Origin: Anaerolineae bacterium
Lineage (GTDB): Bacteria > Chloroflexota > Anaerolineae > Aggregatilineales > Phototrophicaceae
Length of the DNA stretch: 64,000 bases
NCBI GenBank assembly: GCA_017303635.1
Contig: JAFLCG010000004.1
Location: 124,001 to 188,000 of the forward strand
Reading direction: 5' to 3'
In this document: piece after piece, positions 32,807 to 41,422 of the stretch
Layout: each line of letters opens with the position of its first letter
Position numbering within the stretch: position 1 is the stretch's first letter
Notes under the pieces: generated by a model
What the model was told of the DNA's origin: nothing
Databases searched by the model: none
Seen by the model: only the letters and a program-made list of their open reading frames with translations
Position numbers and translations under genes: made by a program

Positions 32807-32835
32807 TGTCATGTTTTCTGCTGCCAAGTGTCATG
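32807..32835. promoter_or_regulatory. two TGTCATG direct repeats between response regulator and ABC transporter
   Basis: TGTCATGT at 32807-32814 and TGTCATG at 32829-32835 are spaced 22 bases start to start, about two helical turns. The motif equals the arms of the dyad at 29793-29813. The remaining bases of the 278-bp gap (32722-32999) show no gene. Confidence 0.5.
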
Positions 32836-32999
32836 CAGATACCTTAAACACGCCACAGTAGACTGGTCACTACCCAACAGTGTAAGCCGCCCCCTAAAAG
32901 CAGGGGGATTATCGGCCTGGGCGTCCCTTAACCCTGCCTGCTTGCCAACCTGTGCAATAATGAGGAGATACGCAAGCCGTGCACTACAGGTAAACACGC

Positions 33000-33938
33000 A
33001 TGATTGATGCTCAAGAACTGGTGAAGGATTTTGATGGCTTCCGCGCGGTCGATCACATCTCGCTAAACGTCCCTGCCGGATCCGTGCTGGCGGTGCTGGG
33101 GCCGAACGGAGCCGGGAAGACCACCACTGTCCGCATGTTGACCTCCATCCTCGCGCCCACTTCCGGGCGCGCCAGTATTGCCGGGTACGATGTCGTCACG
33201 CAGCCGGAGGCCGTCCGCGCTCACGTCGGCGTGCTGACCGAGCAGCACGGCCTTTACGAGCGCATGAAAGCCGTCGAATACCTCGATTTTTTTGGCCGGG
33301 TCTACCGCCTGTCCGCCACCGAACGCAAACGCCGGTCGCTCGATCTGATGGATCGTTTTGGCCTGACCTTCGCGCTGGATAAGCGCCTGGGCGAATATTC
33401 CAAGGGTATGAAGCAGAAGCTGGCGCTGGTGCGCTCGATGCTCCATAACCCGCCCGTCCTGCTGCTGGACGAACCGACCAGCGCCATGGATCCGCTCAGT
33501 GCCAAGCAGGTGCGCGATGCCATCATCGAGCTGCAGCGCGATGAACGCACCTTCCTCATCACCACCCACAACCTGACCGAAGCCCAATCGCTGGCGAATA
33601 CCATCGCGGTCATCCGCGCTGGGCGCATCGTAGCCCATGGCACCTTCGATGACCTGGCCCGCCAGTTCATCGGTGCGCCGGTCATGGAACTCCGCACTGC
33701 CGCCCCCATGAATGGCCTCGCCCGCGACCTGGCTGATCTCGTCACAGTGGAGGCCTCCGGGGAGGACTGGCTGCAGTACCGCGCTCCGATCCCGGCTCAA
33801 CTCAACCCAGCCGTGCTGCGCCGGGCCGCCTCGGTCGGCGTGGAAGTCGTCACCCTGGCTCCGGTCTCCCGCACGCTGGAAGATGTCTATCTGCAAATCG
33901 TCAAAGAAGATGAAAAGCTGACCGACGACACCCGTTGA
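33000..33938 (+). CDS. ABC transporter ATP-binding protein (ABC-2/Nat-type exporter)
   Basis: 312 residues. Walker A 'GPNGAGKTTTVRML', Q-loop region 'GVLTEQHGLYERM', signature 'EYSKGMKQKLALVRSML', Walker B 'VLLLDEPTSAMD' and switch His 'FLITTHNLTEAQSLA' are complete. A ~80-residue C-terminal extension is typical for ABC-2 exporters. The partner permease is encoded at 34671, after two small unrelated genes. The ATPase gene begins at the ATG 33000 with AGGT upstream, across from the NarL-type regulator, and may belong to the same regulon. Confidence 0.93.
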   Translation: MIDAQELVKDFDGFRAVDHISLNVPAGSVLAVLGPNGAGKTTTVRMLTSILAPTSGRASIAGYDVVTQPEAVRAHVGVLTEQHGLYERMKAVEYLDFFGRVYRLSATERKRRSLDLMDRFGLTFALDKRLGEYSKGMKQKLALVRSMLHNPPVLLLDEPTSAMDPLSAKQVRDAIIELQRDERTFLITTHNLTEAQSLANTIAVIRAGRIVAHGTFDDLARQFIGAPVMELRTAAPMNGLARDLADLVTVEASGEDWLQYRAPIPAQLNPAVLRRAASVGVEVVTLAPVSRTLEDVYLQIVKEDEKLTDDTR

Positions 33939-33956
33939 GGTTGGATCGAGGAGGGC

Positions 33957-34244
33957 ATGATGGGACGTGTAAGATTGGGGCATCCACCGGGGCAGGTGCC
34001 ACCCAACACCTGGGCGGATTTTCGCTGGGCGCATGAGCATGAGGCGGCGCTTCTGGCGGAGTTTGGCGAGCGCATTGTGCTGATTTATCAAGAGCAGGTC
34101 ATTGGTGTGGGGGACTCTATCGACGAAGCAGCAGCAGTTGCCGAGAGCAACCTCCCGCCGGAGATCACTGAAATCACGCCAATCACTTACTTTCTCAGTG
34201 AACGTCAACCCTTCTTTCGCGTTCATCCGACAAAGGCTTCTTAA
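33957..34244 (+). CDS. small DUF5678-like protein paired with a retropepsin-like protease
   Basis: 95 residues, soluble. The segment 'WADFRWAHEHEAALLAEFGERIVLIYQEQVIGVGDSIDEAAAVAESN' (given here in two parts of a ~46-residue region) resembles DUF5678-type proteins: an acidic helix, a short hairpin and a second helix. GAGGAGGG stands just before the ATG. The stop overlaps the next start by one base (TAATG), so translation of the two is coupled. Pairs of this kind, a small acidic protein with an aspartic protease, are frequent in Chloroflexota and cyanobacteria; an inhibitor or specificity role is a guess. Confidence 0.65.
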   Translation: MMGRVRLGHPPGQVPPNTWADFRWAHEHEAALLAEFGERIVLIYQEQVIGVGDSIDEAAAVAESNLPPEITEITPITYFLSERQPFFRVHPTKAS

Positions 34245-34651
34245 TGGCACGTATCCAACTTAGGTTATACGTGAATCCTGGAGAGGTGGAAGTCTTCGTC
34301 AACATTAGACAAAAGACTGGAGATGATTACCCGACGATGGCGAAGATTGATACTGGTGCTGCCATATCACTCCTCCCGGAAAAGCTCATGCCTCAGCTCG
34401 ATTATGAACTGGTTGGCTCCGGCACAATTGAACTTGAACAGGCTGGAATTGCCCAGCAATCGTTCAAGGCGGTTGAAGCGCGGGTAACTCTCTCTTTTCA
34501 AGACGAACTGGGCAACCAGACCGTTCCGCGAACAGCGGTCGTCTGGTTCGCCGATACTCATATTCTTTTGATTGGTTTCCGCGACCTACTCGAACACGCA
34601 ATCCTGCATGTCGACATGCCGCACCGTGACGGCTGGATTGAAATCGACTGA
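34244..34651 (+). CDS. retropepsin-like aspartic protease
   Basis: 135 residues. The single catalytic motif 'AKIDTGAAISLLP' has the Asp-Thr-Gly-Ala signature of retroviral-type aspartic proteases, which work as homodimers. The 'hydrophobic-hydrophobic-Gly' motif near the C-terminus is seen in 'HILLIGFRDLLEHAILHVDM'. There is no signal peptide or membrane helix, so it is cytosolic. It is translationally coupled to the 95-residue protein. Both sit between the ABC ATPase and permease genes on the same strand, 19 bases before the permease, which suggests insertion into an existing operon. Confidence 0.8.
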   Translation: MARIQLRLYVNPGEVEVFVNIRQKTGDDYPTMAKIDTGAAISLLPEKLMPQLDYELVGSGTIELEQAGIAQQSFKAVEARVTLSFQDELGNQTVPRTAVVWFADTHILLIGFRDLLEHAILHVDMPHRDGWIEID

Positions 34652-34670
34652 GTTTTAGAAAGTGGAATTG

Positions 34671-36200
34671 ATGACGACTCAAACACTACGGCAGGGCAAT
34701 CCCGCCACCATCTACACCCTCCCGGAACGCCGTACCTGGCGCGATACGCTCAGCAACGCCCTCATCATCACCCGCCGTGAAGTGCGGGATAGCTTCCGCG
34801 ACTGGCGCATCATCGCGCCGATTGTCATCCTGACATTCCTGTTCCCCTTCCTGGCGCAGTTCGTCGCCGGGCGCTTCACCGAATTCGTGACCGGCTACGG
34901 CGCCGAGATCATCGGGGAGCGCACCATCCCCTTCCTGCTGATGATCGTGGGGTTCTTCCCCATCTCGATCTCGCTGGTCATCGCCCTGGAAACCTTCGTC
35001 GGGGAAAAGGAACGCCGCAGCCTGGAGCCGTTGCTCAGCACGCCGCTGACCAACACCGAACTCTATATCGGCAAGACTCTGGCCGCCATGATCCCGCCGT
35101 TGGCCTCCAGCCTGGGTGGGATGGCGGTCTACCTCAGCAGCCTGGTCTTTGGTGATCTGGCCTGGCGTCCGCAGCCTATGCTCGTCGCTCAAATCATCCT
35201 GCTGACCATGACCCAGGCGCTAGTCATGATTACCGGCGCGGTCGTCGTCAGCAGCCAGACCACCAGCACCCGCGCCGCCAACCTGCTCGCCAGCTTCATC
35301 ATCATCCCCATGACGCTGCTGGTGCAGGCCGAGAGCGTCATCATGTTCCTGGCCCCGGATGCCGAGTCCCCCAGTGGGATTGGCGCATTGTGGGCTATCA
35401 TCATTGGCATGTGGGTGACGGTGGTGCTGCTGCTGCGCGTGGGCAACGCCATCTTCAACCGGGAAGAACTGCTAGGGCGCACCATCGACCAGTTGAACCT
35501 GAAGGGACTCTTCGGGCGCATCTGGCGCTACATCCGCGCCATTGACCTGAAAGGCACCCCCGCCCGCAATCTGATCGAGTGGTACCGCGCCGGAGTCTTC
35601 CCGGCAGTCGGACGGCTCGGTTGGGCAACCAGCGTCACCGTCCTGGTCTTTGTCGCTGCCGTGGTCGGCGGTTACCTGATCGGTCAGCAACCAGAGTGGC
35701 GCTTACCGCTGCCCAACACGGACCTGACCGAAACGGCCACCTTTATGAGCAGCTACAGCACCATGGCGATCAACCCGCTGGGCATCAGTTGGATCGTCGG
35801 CAATAACGCCCGGATTCTGGCAGCCGCCTTCATCCTGGGGTTGTTCACCTTCGGCAGCGCCGCGCTGATCGTCACGCCGCTGGTTTACGTAGTGATTGGG
35901 TATTTGTTCAGTCAGGTCGTCCTGGCGGGCATCAACCCGACCTTCATGGCCGCTGGCATCCTGACTCATGGCATCATCGAAATCCCGGTGATCGTACTGG
36001 CGACCGCTGCTGCCCTCAAAATGGGCGCGATTGTCACCCGTCCCCCACAGGGCATGACGGTCGGGCAAGCCTGGACCTTCACGCTGGCGGATAGCTTCAA
36101 AATCTGGGCGGGCCTGGTCATGCCGGGACTGCTGCTGGCCGCCATCATCGAATCGCGCATCACCCCGGGTGTCGTCGCGGCGGTGCTGGGCGGAGGGTAA
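34671..36200 (+). CDS. ABC-2 type transporter permease
   Basis: 509 residues. A cytoplasmic start with 'ALIITRREVRDSFRDWRIIAPIVILTFLF' leads into the first helix, followed by an external loop and about ten further helices, including 'LVIALETFVGEKERRSLEPLLSTPLTN', the cytoplasmic coupling helix typical of ABC-2 permeases. The C-terminal half resembles SpoIIM-like segments ('NNARILAAAFILGLFTFGSAALI...GIIEIPVIVLA'), so the protein seems to be an ABC-2/Stage II sporulation M fusion. It would work with the ATPase at 33000. ATG at 34671 is preferred to an upstream GTG. A clear terminator follows. Confidence 0.85.
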   Translation: MTTQTLRQGNPATIYTLPERRTWRDTLSNALIITRREVRDSFRDWRIIAPIVILTFLFPFLAQFVAGRFTEFVTGYGAEIIGERTIPFLLMIVGFFPISISLVIALETFVGEKERRSLEPLLSTPLTNTELYIGKTLAAMIPPLASSLGGMAVYLSSLVFGDLAWRPQPMLVAQIILLTMTQALVMITGAVVVSSQTTSTRAANLLASFIIIPMTLLVQAESVIMFLAPDAESPSGIGALWAIIIGMWVTVVLLLRVGNAIFNREELLGRTIDQLNLKGLFGRIWRYIRAIDLKGTPARNLIEWYRAGVFPAVGRLGWATSVTVLVFVAAVVGGYLIGQQPEWRLPLPNTDLTETATFMSSYSTMAINPLGISWIVGNNARILAAAFILGLFTFGSAALIVTPLVYVVIGYLFSQVVLAGINPTFMAAGILTHGIIEIPVIVLATAAALKMGAIVTRPPQGMTVGQAWTFTLADSFKIWAGLVMPGLLLAAIIESRITPGVVAAVLGGG

Positions 36201-36226
36201 GGGTCGGTAGTTGTGGACAACTTTCG

Positions 36227-36255
36227 AGGGGCGACTTATCAGTCGCCCCTTTTTT
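36227..36255 (+). terminator. Rho-independent terminator of the ABC exporter operon
   Basis: 10-bp perfect stem AGGGGCGACT/AGTCGCCCCT with a TATC loop and a T5 run (36251-36255), 27 bases past the permease stop. Confidence 0.9.
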
Positions 36256-36262
36256 GTTGAAT

Positions 36263-37996
36263 TTAGCCTGGCGCAGTTTGGATGATGAAGGTTTCAACGG
36301 CGCTCCAGGGAGAGAAAGCCCCACCCTGCAGGAGAGCGCGTACTCGCCAGTAATAGAGTCCATCTGGCAGCGATGACGTGGTGACGTTTGGTGCTGCACC
36401 CGGCACCACACTATCTAAGAAGGCAATCTGTTGGAAAGCCGCATCGGTCGCCACCTGAATCTCATAGGTGACCGCCCGGCTAACCGGTTGCCAAGCCAGT
36501 GGCACTGCCGATTGTGTGTAACGGTTGCGCTGCGGGGCAGCATTCGGCGGTGAGGACGGCGTGACAGTGGGAGTCAGGCTGGGTGTGAGAGTGATGGTCG
36601 GCGTATGAGTATTCGTGGGTGTGAAGGTGGCTGTCGGGGTTGGCGTGAAGGTGGGTGATGCGGTGAATGTAGCCGACGGCGTGGGCGTAACCGACGCCGT
36701 GAAAGTGGCAGAGGGAGTCGGCGTCGGATAACTACCCGGCTCGGAGAAGAGCCAAACACGGAAGAAACCGTTAACGGGGGAGAAACTGTCTCGATAGGCG
36801 ATCAACCAGGTGGAATTGATATAGGCAGTGCCCATCACCGTACCTATCTTTTGAGAACGATCATTGATGAGCGCCAGATTGCGCCCGCTGCATGACCCGG
36901 ACAGACACCGTTGAGCAAATAAGTAGGCGTAGAACTGGTTGAGGCCATACCTCTCCTGTCGATCATAGGCGATGAATTGTTCATCATTTGCCCCCAGGAT
37001 GATTTCATCCCCGGAAGAGACGTTGCCTGTGCTTTCCAAGCGATGTTCGATTACTCGGAAGGTCGTGTTCGCCGTACAACCGGGATCGGCGCACTCGGCG
37101 ACGGTCAACCCGAACGCTCCTTCAAACAGGATACGCGGACGGTCTTGAGCATCCAACGCGAGCGAGAGGACTGCACTACTAGGTGTGATAACAGTAGCAA
37201 CAAACTGCGAGGTGGCACCTGTGCACGATGTCGTGCTGGTGCAGCGGAGAATAGAGAGTTCAGTAGGCGTTGTATAGACTACTATAGGGACGTCATTGCT
37301 ATCCAAAGCCAGTCTTAGCAGCCTTCCGTTACTAGCAAGTGTGCCGTCGATGTTAGCCCCCGTACAGGTCGGGGTCGTGCAACGTCCAGCAAACAACAAT
37401 GGGCCGGCACTTGAACCTGCCCGAAAATAGGCGAAACTCGGTATGTTGCCACTGCTGACATCCAGCATTTTGTCATAGGTGTTTTGATAAATTGGGCCGG
37501 CGTCTACTTGGATGCTGGTGAAAGTCGTACAATCCAAGTTCTGGCAGCGCCCGATGAAGAGTGGCGAATTAAACCCTGAGCTGTATCGAAGAAATACAAC
37601 GCGGTCTTGTGAGTCGAGAACGGCATTGAGTAATTTGTTGATGGCGACCCGTGCCGATATACGATTGACACAGGCTATGTCCTGACAGCGGACAATCACC
37701 AGCTCACTGCCGTCGCCGTCGCCGTACAGCAACACTGGCAGCCCGTTGCTATCGACTTCCAGCCGGGCAAACTCGATGCTGGATACGACTTCGTCATCAA
37801 TCAGGGTGTAGGTGCCGCCATTAACTGAGGTCGGTAACGGCGAGGGAGTTGCGGTAGCAGCCTGGCGCAGCGGCTCGGCTTGCAGCGGCCCAACAAGTGC
37901 CAACAGAGCAATCAACAGCAAGCCAACCACAAGGACTATGCTAGGCAGGATACGGGTTTGCTTTGGTTTTGCTGAGGGCATAAAGATCAGTCTCAT
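36263..37996 (-). CDS. secreted or anchored protein with Thr/Pro linker and fibronectin-like C-terminus
   Basis: 577 residues. An N-terminal helix ('ILPSIVLVVGLLLIALLALVG') acts as signal or anchor. Residues ~50-400 contain repeated two-Cys units ('VRCQDIACVNRIS', 'GRCQNLDCTTFTS', 'GRCTTPTCTGANI', 'LRCTSTTSCTGAT', 'AECADPGCTANTT'), each preceded by a 'DSQDRVVFLRYS'-type strand; this looks like a five- or six-bladed beta-propeller with a disulfide per blade. A 'TPTPSATFTASPTFTPTP' linker (~435-495) leads to a C-terminal beta domain with 'YEIQVATDAAFQQIAFLDS' and 'LPDGLYYWRVRAL', as in fibronectin III-like modules. Start uncertain (ATG at 37996 or 37981). Function unknown, extracellular. Confidence 0.75.
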   Translation of the reverse strand: MRLIFMPSAKPKQTRILPSIVLVVGLLLIALLALVGPLQAEPLRQAATATPSPLPTSVNGGTYTLIDDEVVSSIEFARLEVDSNGLPVLLYGDGDGSELVIVRCQDIACVNRISARVAINKLLNAVLDSQDRVVFLRYSSGFNSPLFIGRCQNLDCTTFTSIQVDAGPIYQNTYDKMLDVSSGNIPSFAYFRAGSSAGPLLFAGRCTTPTCTGANIDGTLASNGRLLRLALDSNDVPIVVYTTPTELSILRCTSTTSCTGATSQFVATVITPSSAVLSLALDAQDRPRILFEGAFGLTVAECADPGCTANTTFRVIEHRLESTGNVSSGDEIILGANDEQFIAYDRQERYGLNQFYAYLFAQRCLSGSCSGRNLALINDRSQKIGTVMGTAYINSTWLIAYRDSFSPVNGFFRVWLFSEPGSYPTPTPSATFTASVTPTPSATFTASPTFTPTPTATFTPTNTHTPTITLTPSLTPTVTPSSPPNAAPQRNRYTQSAVPLAWQPVSRAVTYEIQVATDAAFQQIAFLDSVVPGAAPNVTTSSLPDGLYYWRVRALLQGGAFSPWSAVETFIIQTAPG

Positions 37997-38372
37997 TCAG
38001 TGGATACGCTATCATATTTTACAATAATAATCCTTCCAAATAACTGCGTCGTACAAAGTGATGCGTCAAAAGCTGGTAGCTCGTAGCGGATAGCCATCTC
38101 GTATCAGCTTTACGTTCTTATTTCGCTTTCATGTTTAACTCACGTTAAATTCAGCATCAAAATCTATTCTCGTGACCAAGTGAACTCTGGCAATTGGGTT
38201 GTGCTCATTCCTCCGAAGTGGTGCGAGTTGTGTTGTGAGGCCAGGTTCACGGGCAAGTCTGGACACGGAGATTGGCGTCACCGGTCCCCTGGCAAGCCCA
38301 CTAACTGCAAACCGCTCGGCTGTGCCCCCCTCACACCCGGGCGGTTTGTCTGTCTGGTCGCCGCTCCTGCGC
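37997..38372. other. gene-poor spacer with hairpin-forming sequence
   Basis: No convincing gene. Around 38065-38100 there is a degenerate GTAGC/GATAGC short-period repeat. 38308-38350 contains an 8-bp inverted repeat CAAACCGC/GCGGTTTG. Short frames across 38180-38390 show no family resemblance or ribosome-binding site. Confidence 0.5.
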
Positions 38373-38378
38373 TATAAT
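38373..38378 (+). promoter_or_regulatory. -10 box upstream of the tail-tube-like gene
   Basis: Consensus TATAAT 42 bases before the ATG at 38420. No good -35 at 16-18 bases. Confidence 0.4.
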
Positions 38379-38419
38379 GCGTTCATCTGAATGCCATCCA
38401 ATCAGCGGGAGCCTCAACC

Positions 38420-38872
38420 ATGACCACCGATCTCACCCTGACTGCCTCAGCCAGCGTCCAGCGGATGGACAGTCTGTCCGCTAATGAATTCGCCGTCTAC
38501 CTGCAAGATATACCGCTGCGCGGGGTGCTGCGCCTGACCGATTTCAAGCCCTTCAAGCTGGATGTCAAGCCGACGACCGCGCTCAAGGCGCTCAAGGAAC
38601 CGTTCAAGCTCGTCCGCCTGGTGGAGAGCGATCCAGCCAGCCCGATCAACAAGTGGGTGGTGGAGAGCATCAACGCCCAGACCGATTTTGACCGCCCCAA
38701 GCGCGATCTGACGCTGGTCGCCGTCGATGAAGGCGTCCCCACCCGCCAGTGGATGATTACCGGTGCGTGGATCAGCGAGGTCAACTACTCCAGCTTTGAC
38801 AGCGGTTCCCGTGAATTTGTGGAAGAAACCCTGACCATTCAGTGGGACGCCATCAAGTTCGAGTGGTTGTAG
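38420..38872 (+). CDS. tail-tube (T4 gp19)-like conserved protein
   Basis: 150 residues, soluble. The C-terminal half 'VPTRQWMITGAWISEVNYSS...EFVEETLTIQWDAIKFEW' matches the pattern of phage tail-tube and contractile-injection-system tube proteins, in which 'W.FTGAWP....' is followed by an 'ETLEL.HEG' strand. The N-terminal 'EFAVYLQDIPLRGVLRLTDFKPFKL' replaces the usual 'F.V.I.G' start. GGGAG stands 8 bases before the ATG. No sheath, baseplate or spike gene is near, so a structural role in a full particle cannot be shown. The family assignment is by pattern only and moderate. Confidence 0.55.
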   Translation: MTTDLTLTASASVQRMDSLSANEFAVYLQDIPLRGVLRLTDFKPFKLDVKPTTALKALKEPFKLVRLVESDPASPINKWVVESINAQTDFDRPKRDLTLVAVDEGVPTRQWMITGAWISEVNYSSFDSGSREFVEETLTIQWDAIKFEWL

Positions 38873-38905
38873 ACTGACTTCACCTGTGCCAAAGGATAGA
38901 TGCTC

Positions 38906-39748
38906 ATGCAACACCAGACCGCCACCCTGAAAGCCTCCGACGGTATCCTGCTCCATACCGAGTCGTGGCTGCCGGATTCTCCGCCGCGGGCGGTCATCCT
39001 GTTTTCACACGGGATCGGTGAACACATCGGGCGCTATCCCCATGTGGCGGCGGCCTTCGTCGAAGCCGGCTTCGCCTTCTACGGCCTCGACCACCGGACG
39101 CACGGTAAAAGTGCCGGGCATCCCCGCTGCTACTTCAACACCTTTCAGCAGGTGATGGACGACCTCAAGCAGTATCTCGACCAGGTGCGGACGGCGCATC
39201 CGGGCCTCAAGATCTTCCTGTATGGTCACAGTCTGGGTTCACTGATTGCGGAAGTCTTTACCCTCCAGCATCAGGCCGAACTCGCGGGATTGATCGTCAC
39301 CGGGACTCCGCTGGCGGTCGAAGATGCCCAACCGAAGCTGCTGGTGACCGCCGCCGGGATTCTCAACACGCTTGCGCCGACGCTGGCAGTCGCCAAACCA
39401 GTCCCCGGCACCGCCCTCTCGACCGATCCGGCGGTCGGGGTGGCCTACAATGCCGATCCGTTGGTGTTCCATGGGGATGTCTCGGTGCGGATGGGCTACC
39501 ACATCCTGCAGCAAGGCCGTCTGGTCAAGTCGCGCGCCGGGGAGATCAGCCTGCCGCTGCTCATCATGCACGGGCAGGCCGATGTGATTTGCCCCCCGGC
39601 AGGCAGTCAAATTCTGCATGACCGGGTTGGCTCTAAAGATAAGACCCTGACCTGGTGGCCGGGCATGTGCCATGAAGTCCACAACGAGGTCGATCAGGCC
39701 AAGGTCATCGCCACGGCGGTCGAGTGGGTGACGAACCGCCTGTCCTAA
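38906..39748 (+). CDS. alpha/beta hydrolase, monoacylglycerol-lipase-like
   Basis: 280 residues, serine hydrolase of the 'lysophospholipase/hydrolase_4' group. Oxyanion 'FSHGIGEHIGRY', nucleophile 'YGHSLGSLIAE', acid in 'MHGQADVICPP' and His in 'WPGMCHEVHNE' are all present. The 'HG.GEH.GRY' segment is diagnostic for monoacylglycerol lipases and related esterases. AAAGGA is 9 bases before the ATG at 38906; another ATG lies six bases upstream. It is cytosolic and directly followed by a strong hairpin terminator. Confidence 0.87.
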   Translation: MQHQTATLKASDGILLHTESWLPDSPPRAVILFSHGIGEHIGRYPHVAAAFVEAGFAFYGLDHRTHGKSAGHPRCYFNTFQQVMDDLKQYLDQVRTAHPGLKIFLYGHSLGSLIAEVFTLQHQAELAGLIVTGTPLAVEDAQPKLLVTAAGILNTLAPTLAVAKPVPGTALSTDPAVGVAYNADPLVFHGDVSVRMGYHILQQGRLVKSRAGEISLPLLIMHGQADVICPPAGSQILHDRVGSKDKTLTWWPGMCHEVHNEVDQAKVIATAVEWVTNRLS

Positions 39749-39752
39749 TCCG

Positions 39753-39790
39753 CCACAATCGGCCTGGGTGATCCAGGCCGATTGTGGTTG
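39753..39790 (+). terminator. long hairpin, probable terminator
   Basis: 15-bp perfect stem (CCACAATCGGCCTGG at 39753-39767 with its complement at 39773-39787) and GTGAT loop, 4 bases after the stop codon. The following T-tract is weak. Confidence 0.65.
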
Positions 39791-39830
39791 CGCTTTACCA
39801 CCCAGCGACTTTCTCCTCTTATCCCACGTA

Positions 39831-39836
39831 TATAAT
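39831..39836 (+). promoter_or_regulatory. -10 box of the secreted hydrolase-DDAH unit
   Basis: Consensus TATAAT 32 bases before the ATG at 39869; no clear -35. Confidence 0.4.
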
Positions 39837-39868
39837 CTCGTATCTTGATCTTACTTCAAGGAGACCTT

Positions 39869-41422
39869 ATGTTTTTGCGACGATTGGGCCTGCCCTGGTT
39901 GCTGCTCGGCTTGCTGCTGTTGAGTGCCATCCCGGCACTGGCGCAGGATGACAGCACCCTCACCCTGACTCCCTACACTGATGAAGCCTTTGAAATTCAG
40001 GGCGTGGCTCCGGAAGGCTGGCAGAACGCCGGGCCAGGCCTGCGCGCTCGTCAATCCGCGCCGGGGGACATCGTCCTGATCGCGCAGCAGGCAGCTCCGG
40101 CCACGCTCGCACAAATCTGGCCGAGCCTGCTCCCCCAGTTGGCGCTGAGTGAAATCCCGGAAAGCAGCGGCACCTATCAGGGTGGCACGCTGGAGTGGAC
40201 GCTCTACAAAATTGATGTGAACGCCGGGGGCATGAGCGTCGCTGTTGATCTGGCGCTGCATGAAGGGGAAGGCATCAGCTACATCGTGCTGGTGCAGGGG
40301 CCGCCGGAAGAATACGATGCGCTGCACAGCGGCCTCTTCCTCCCCGTACTGGATGCTTTTGCCCCGCTGGAAGCGGCCCCTGTCAGTGACCTGCCCTACA
40401 TCGCCGAGGATGTGACCTTCGCCAATGGCGACATCACGCTGGCCGGGACGCTCACCCTGCCGGAAGGCGATGGCCCGCACCCCGCCGTTGTCCTCATCAC
40501 CGGCAGCGGCCCACAAGACCGGGATGAATCGCTGGCTGGAGGCGGCATCGCCATCAAGCCCTTCGCGCTCATCGCCGATCACCTGACTCGCGCCGGGATC
40601 GCTGTGCTGCGTTACGATGATCGCGGTGTCGGTCAATCGACTGGCGATTACAGCATTGCGACCTCGGCTGACCTAGCGACCGACGCCGCAGCAGCCATCA
40701 CCTATCTGCAAGATCGCCCGGAGATCAACGCAGAGCAGATTGGTCTGCTGGGCCACAGCGAAGGCGGTACCATTTCCGCATGGCTGGGTGCACGGAACAG
40801 CGACATTGCCTTCATCATCTCGATGGCTGGAACCGCCGTCAACGGGGGTGACGTGCTGACGCTCCAGAACGAGCGCATCTTGACGGCCGATGGAGCCAGC
40901 CCGGAAACCGTACAGGCACAACTCGATTACCTCGAAGCCGCCTATCCGCTGGTGACGGCACAGGACAATGACGCGCTGCGAACGCTCGCTACTGACTATG
41001 CCCAGCAACTCCTCGACATGGCGAGTGAAGAAGAACTGGCTGCCATTCCCGATCAAGCCGCTTTCATCCAGCAGACTGTTGATGGCACCTTCGACTTCTT
41101 CGATAACCCCTGGGCGCGCTTCTTCCTGAGCTATAACCCTGGCGAGGACTGGGCCAAGATCACCGTGCCGGTGCTGGGTGTCTTTGGTGAACTCGATCTC
41201 CAGGTCATCCCGGATCAGAATGCGCCTGCGCTGGAAGCGGCCCTAACCGAAGCGGGGAACACCGACTTTACCATCGTCACCATCCCGCAGGCCAACCACC
41301 TGTTCCAGACGGCGGAGACCGGCAGCCCCAGCGAGTATGCCGAACTGGAGCAGACATTCGACCCGGCCTTCCTGCCGCTCATCACCGAGTGGCTGCTCGA
41401 ACGGGTGACGGTGGCGGAATGA
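39869..41422 (+). CDS. exported alpha/beta hydrolase (S9-like esterase/peptidase)
   Basis: 517 residues. Signal peptide 'LPWLLLGLLLLSAIPALAQDD' is cleaved after ALA. A ~150-residue N-terminal beta domain precedes an alpha/beta hydrolase with oxyanion 'ITGSGPQDRDESL', nucleophile 'GLLGHSEGGTISAWL', acid 'VFGELDLQVIP' and His 'IPQANHLFQTA'. This arrangement resembles the YjfP/EstA-like exported esterases of the DLH/S9 group. AAGGAG is 7 bases before the ATG. It shares a 4-bp overlap with the DDAH gene, so the two are translationally coupled. Substrate unknown. Confidence 0.85.
   Translation: MFLRRLGLPWLLLGLLLLSAIPALAQDDSTLTLTPYTDEAFEIQGVAPEGWQNAGPGLRARQSAPGDIVLIAQQAAPATLAQIWPSLLPQLALSEIPESSGTYQGGTLEWTLYKIDVNAGGMSVAVDLALHEGEGISYIVLVQGPPEEYDALHSGLFLPVLDAFAPLEAAPVSDLPYIAEDVTFANGDITLAGTLTLPEGDGPHPAVVLITGSGPQDRDESLAGGGIAIKPFALIADHLTRAGIAVLRYDDRGVGQSTGDYSIATSADLATDAAAAITYLQDRPEINAEQIGLLGHSEGGTISAWLGARNSDIAFIISMAGTAVNGGDVLTLQNERILTADGASPETVQAQLDYLEAAYPLVTAQDNDALRTLATDYAQQLLDMASEEELAAIPDQAAFIQQTVDGTFDFFDNPWARFFLSYNPGEDWAKITVPVLGVFGELDLQVIPDQNAPALEAALTEAGNTDFTIVTIPQANHLFQTAETGSPSEYAELEQTFDPAFLPLITEWLLERVTVAE

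Noticed and set aside
38225..38360. riboswitch-like structured region before the tail-tube-like gene
   Set aside because: Some hairpins are visible, but the only -10 box lies downstream of them and no known riboswitch core can be matched.
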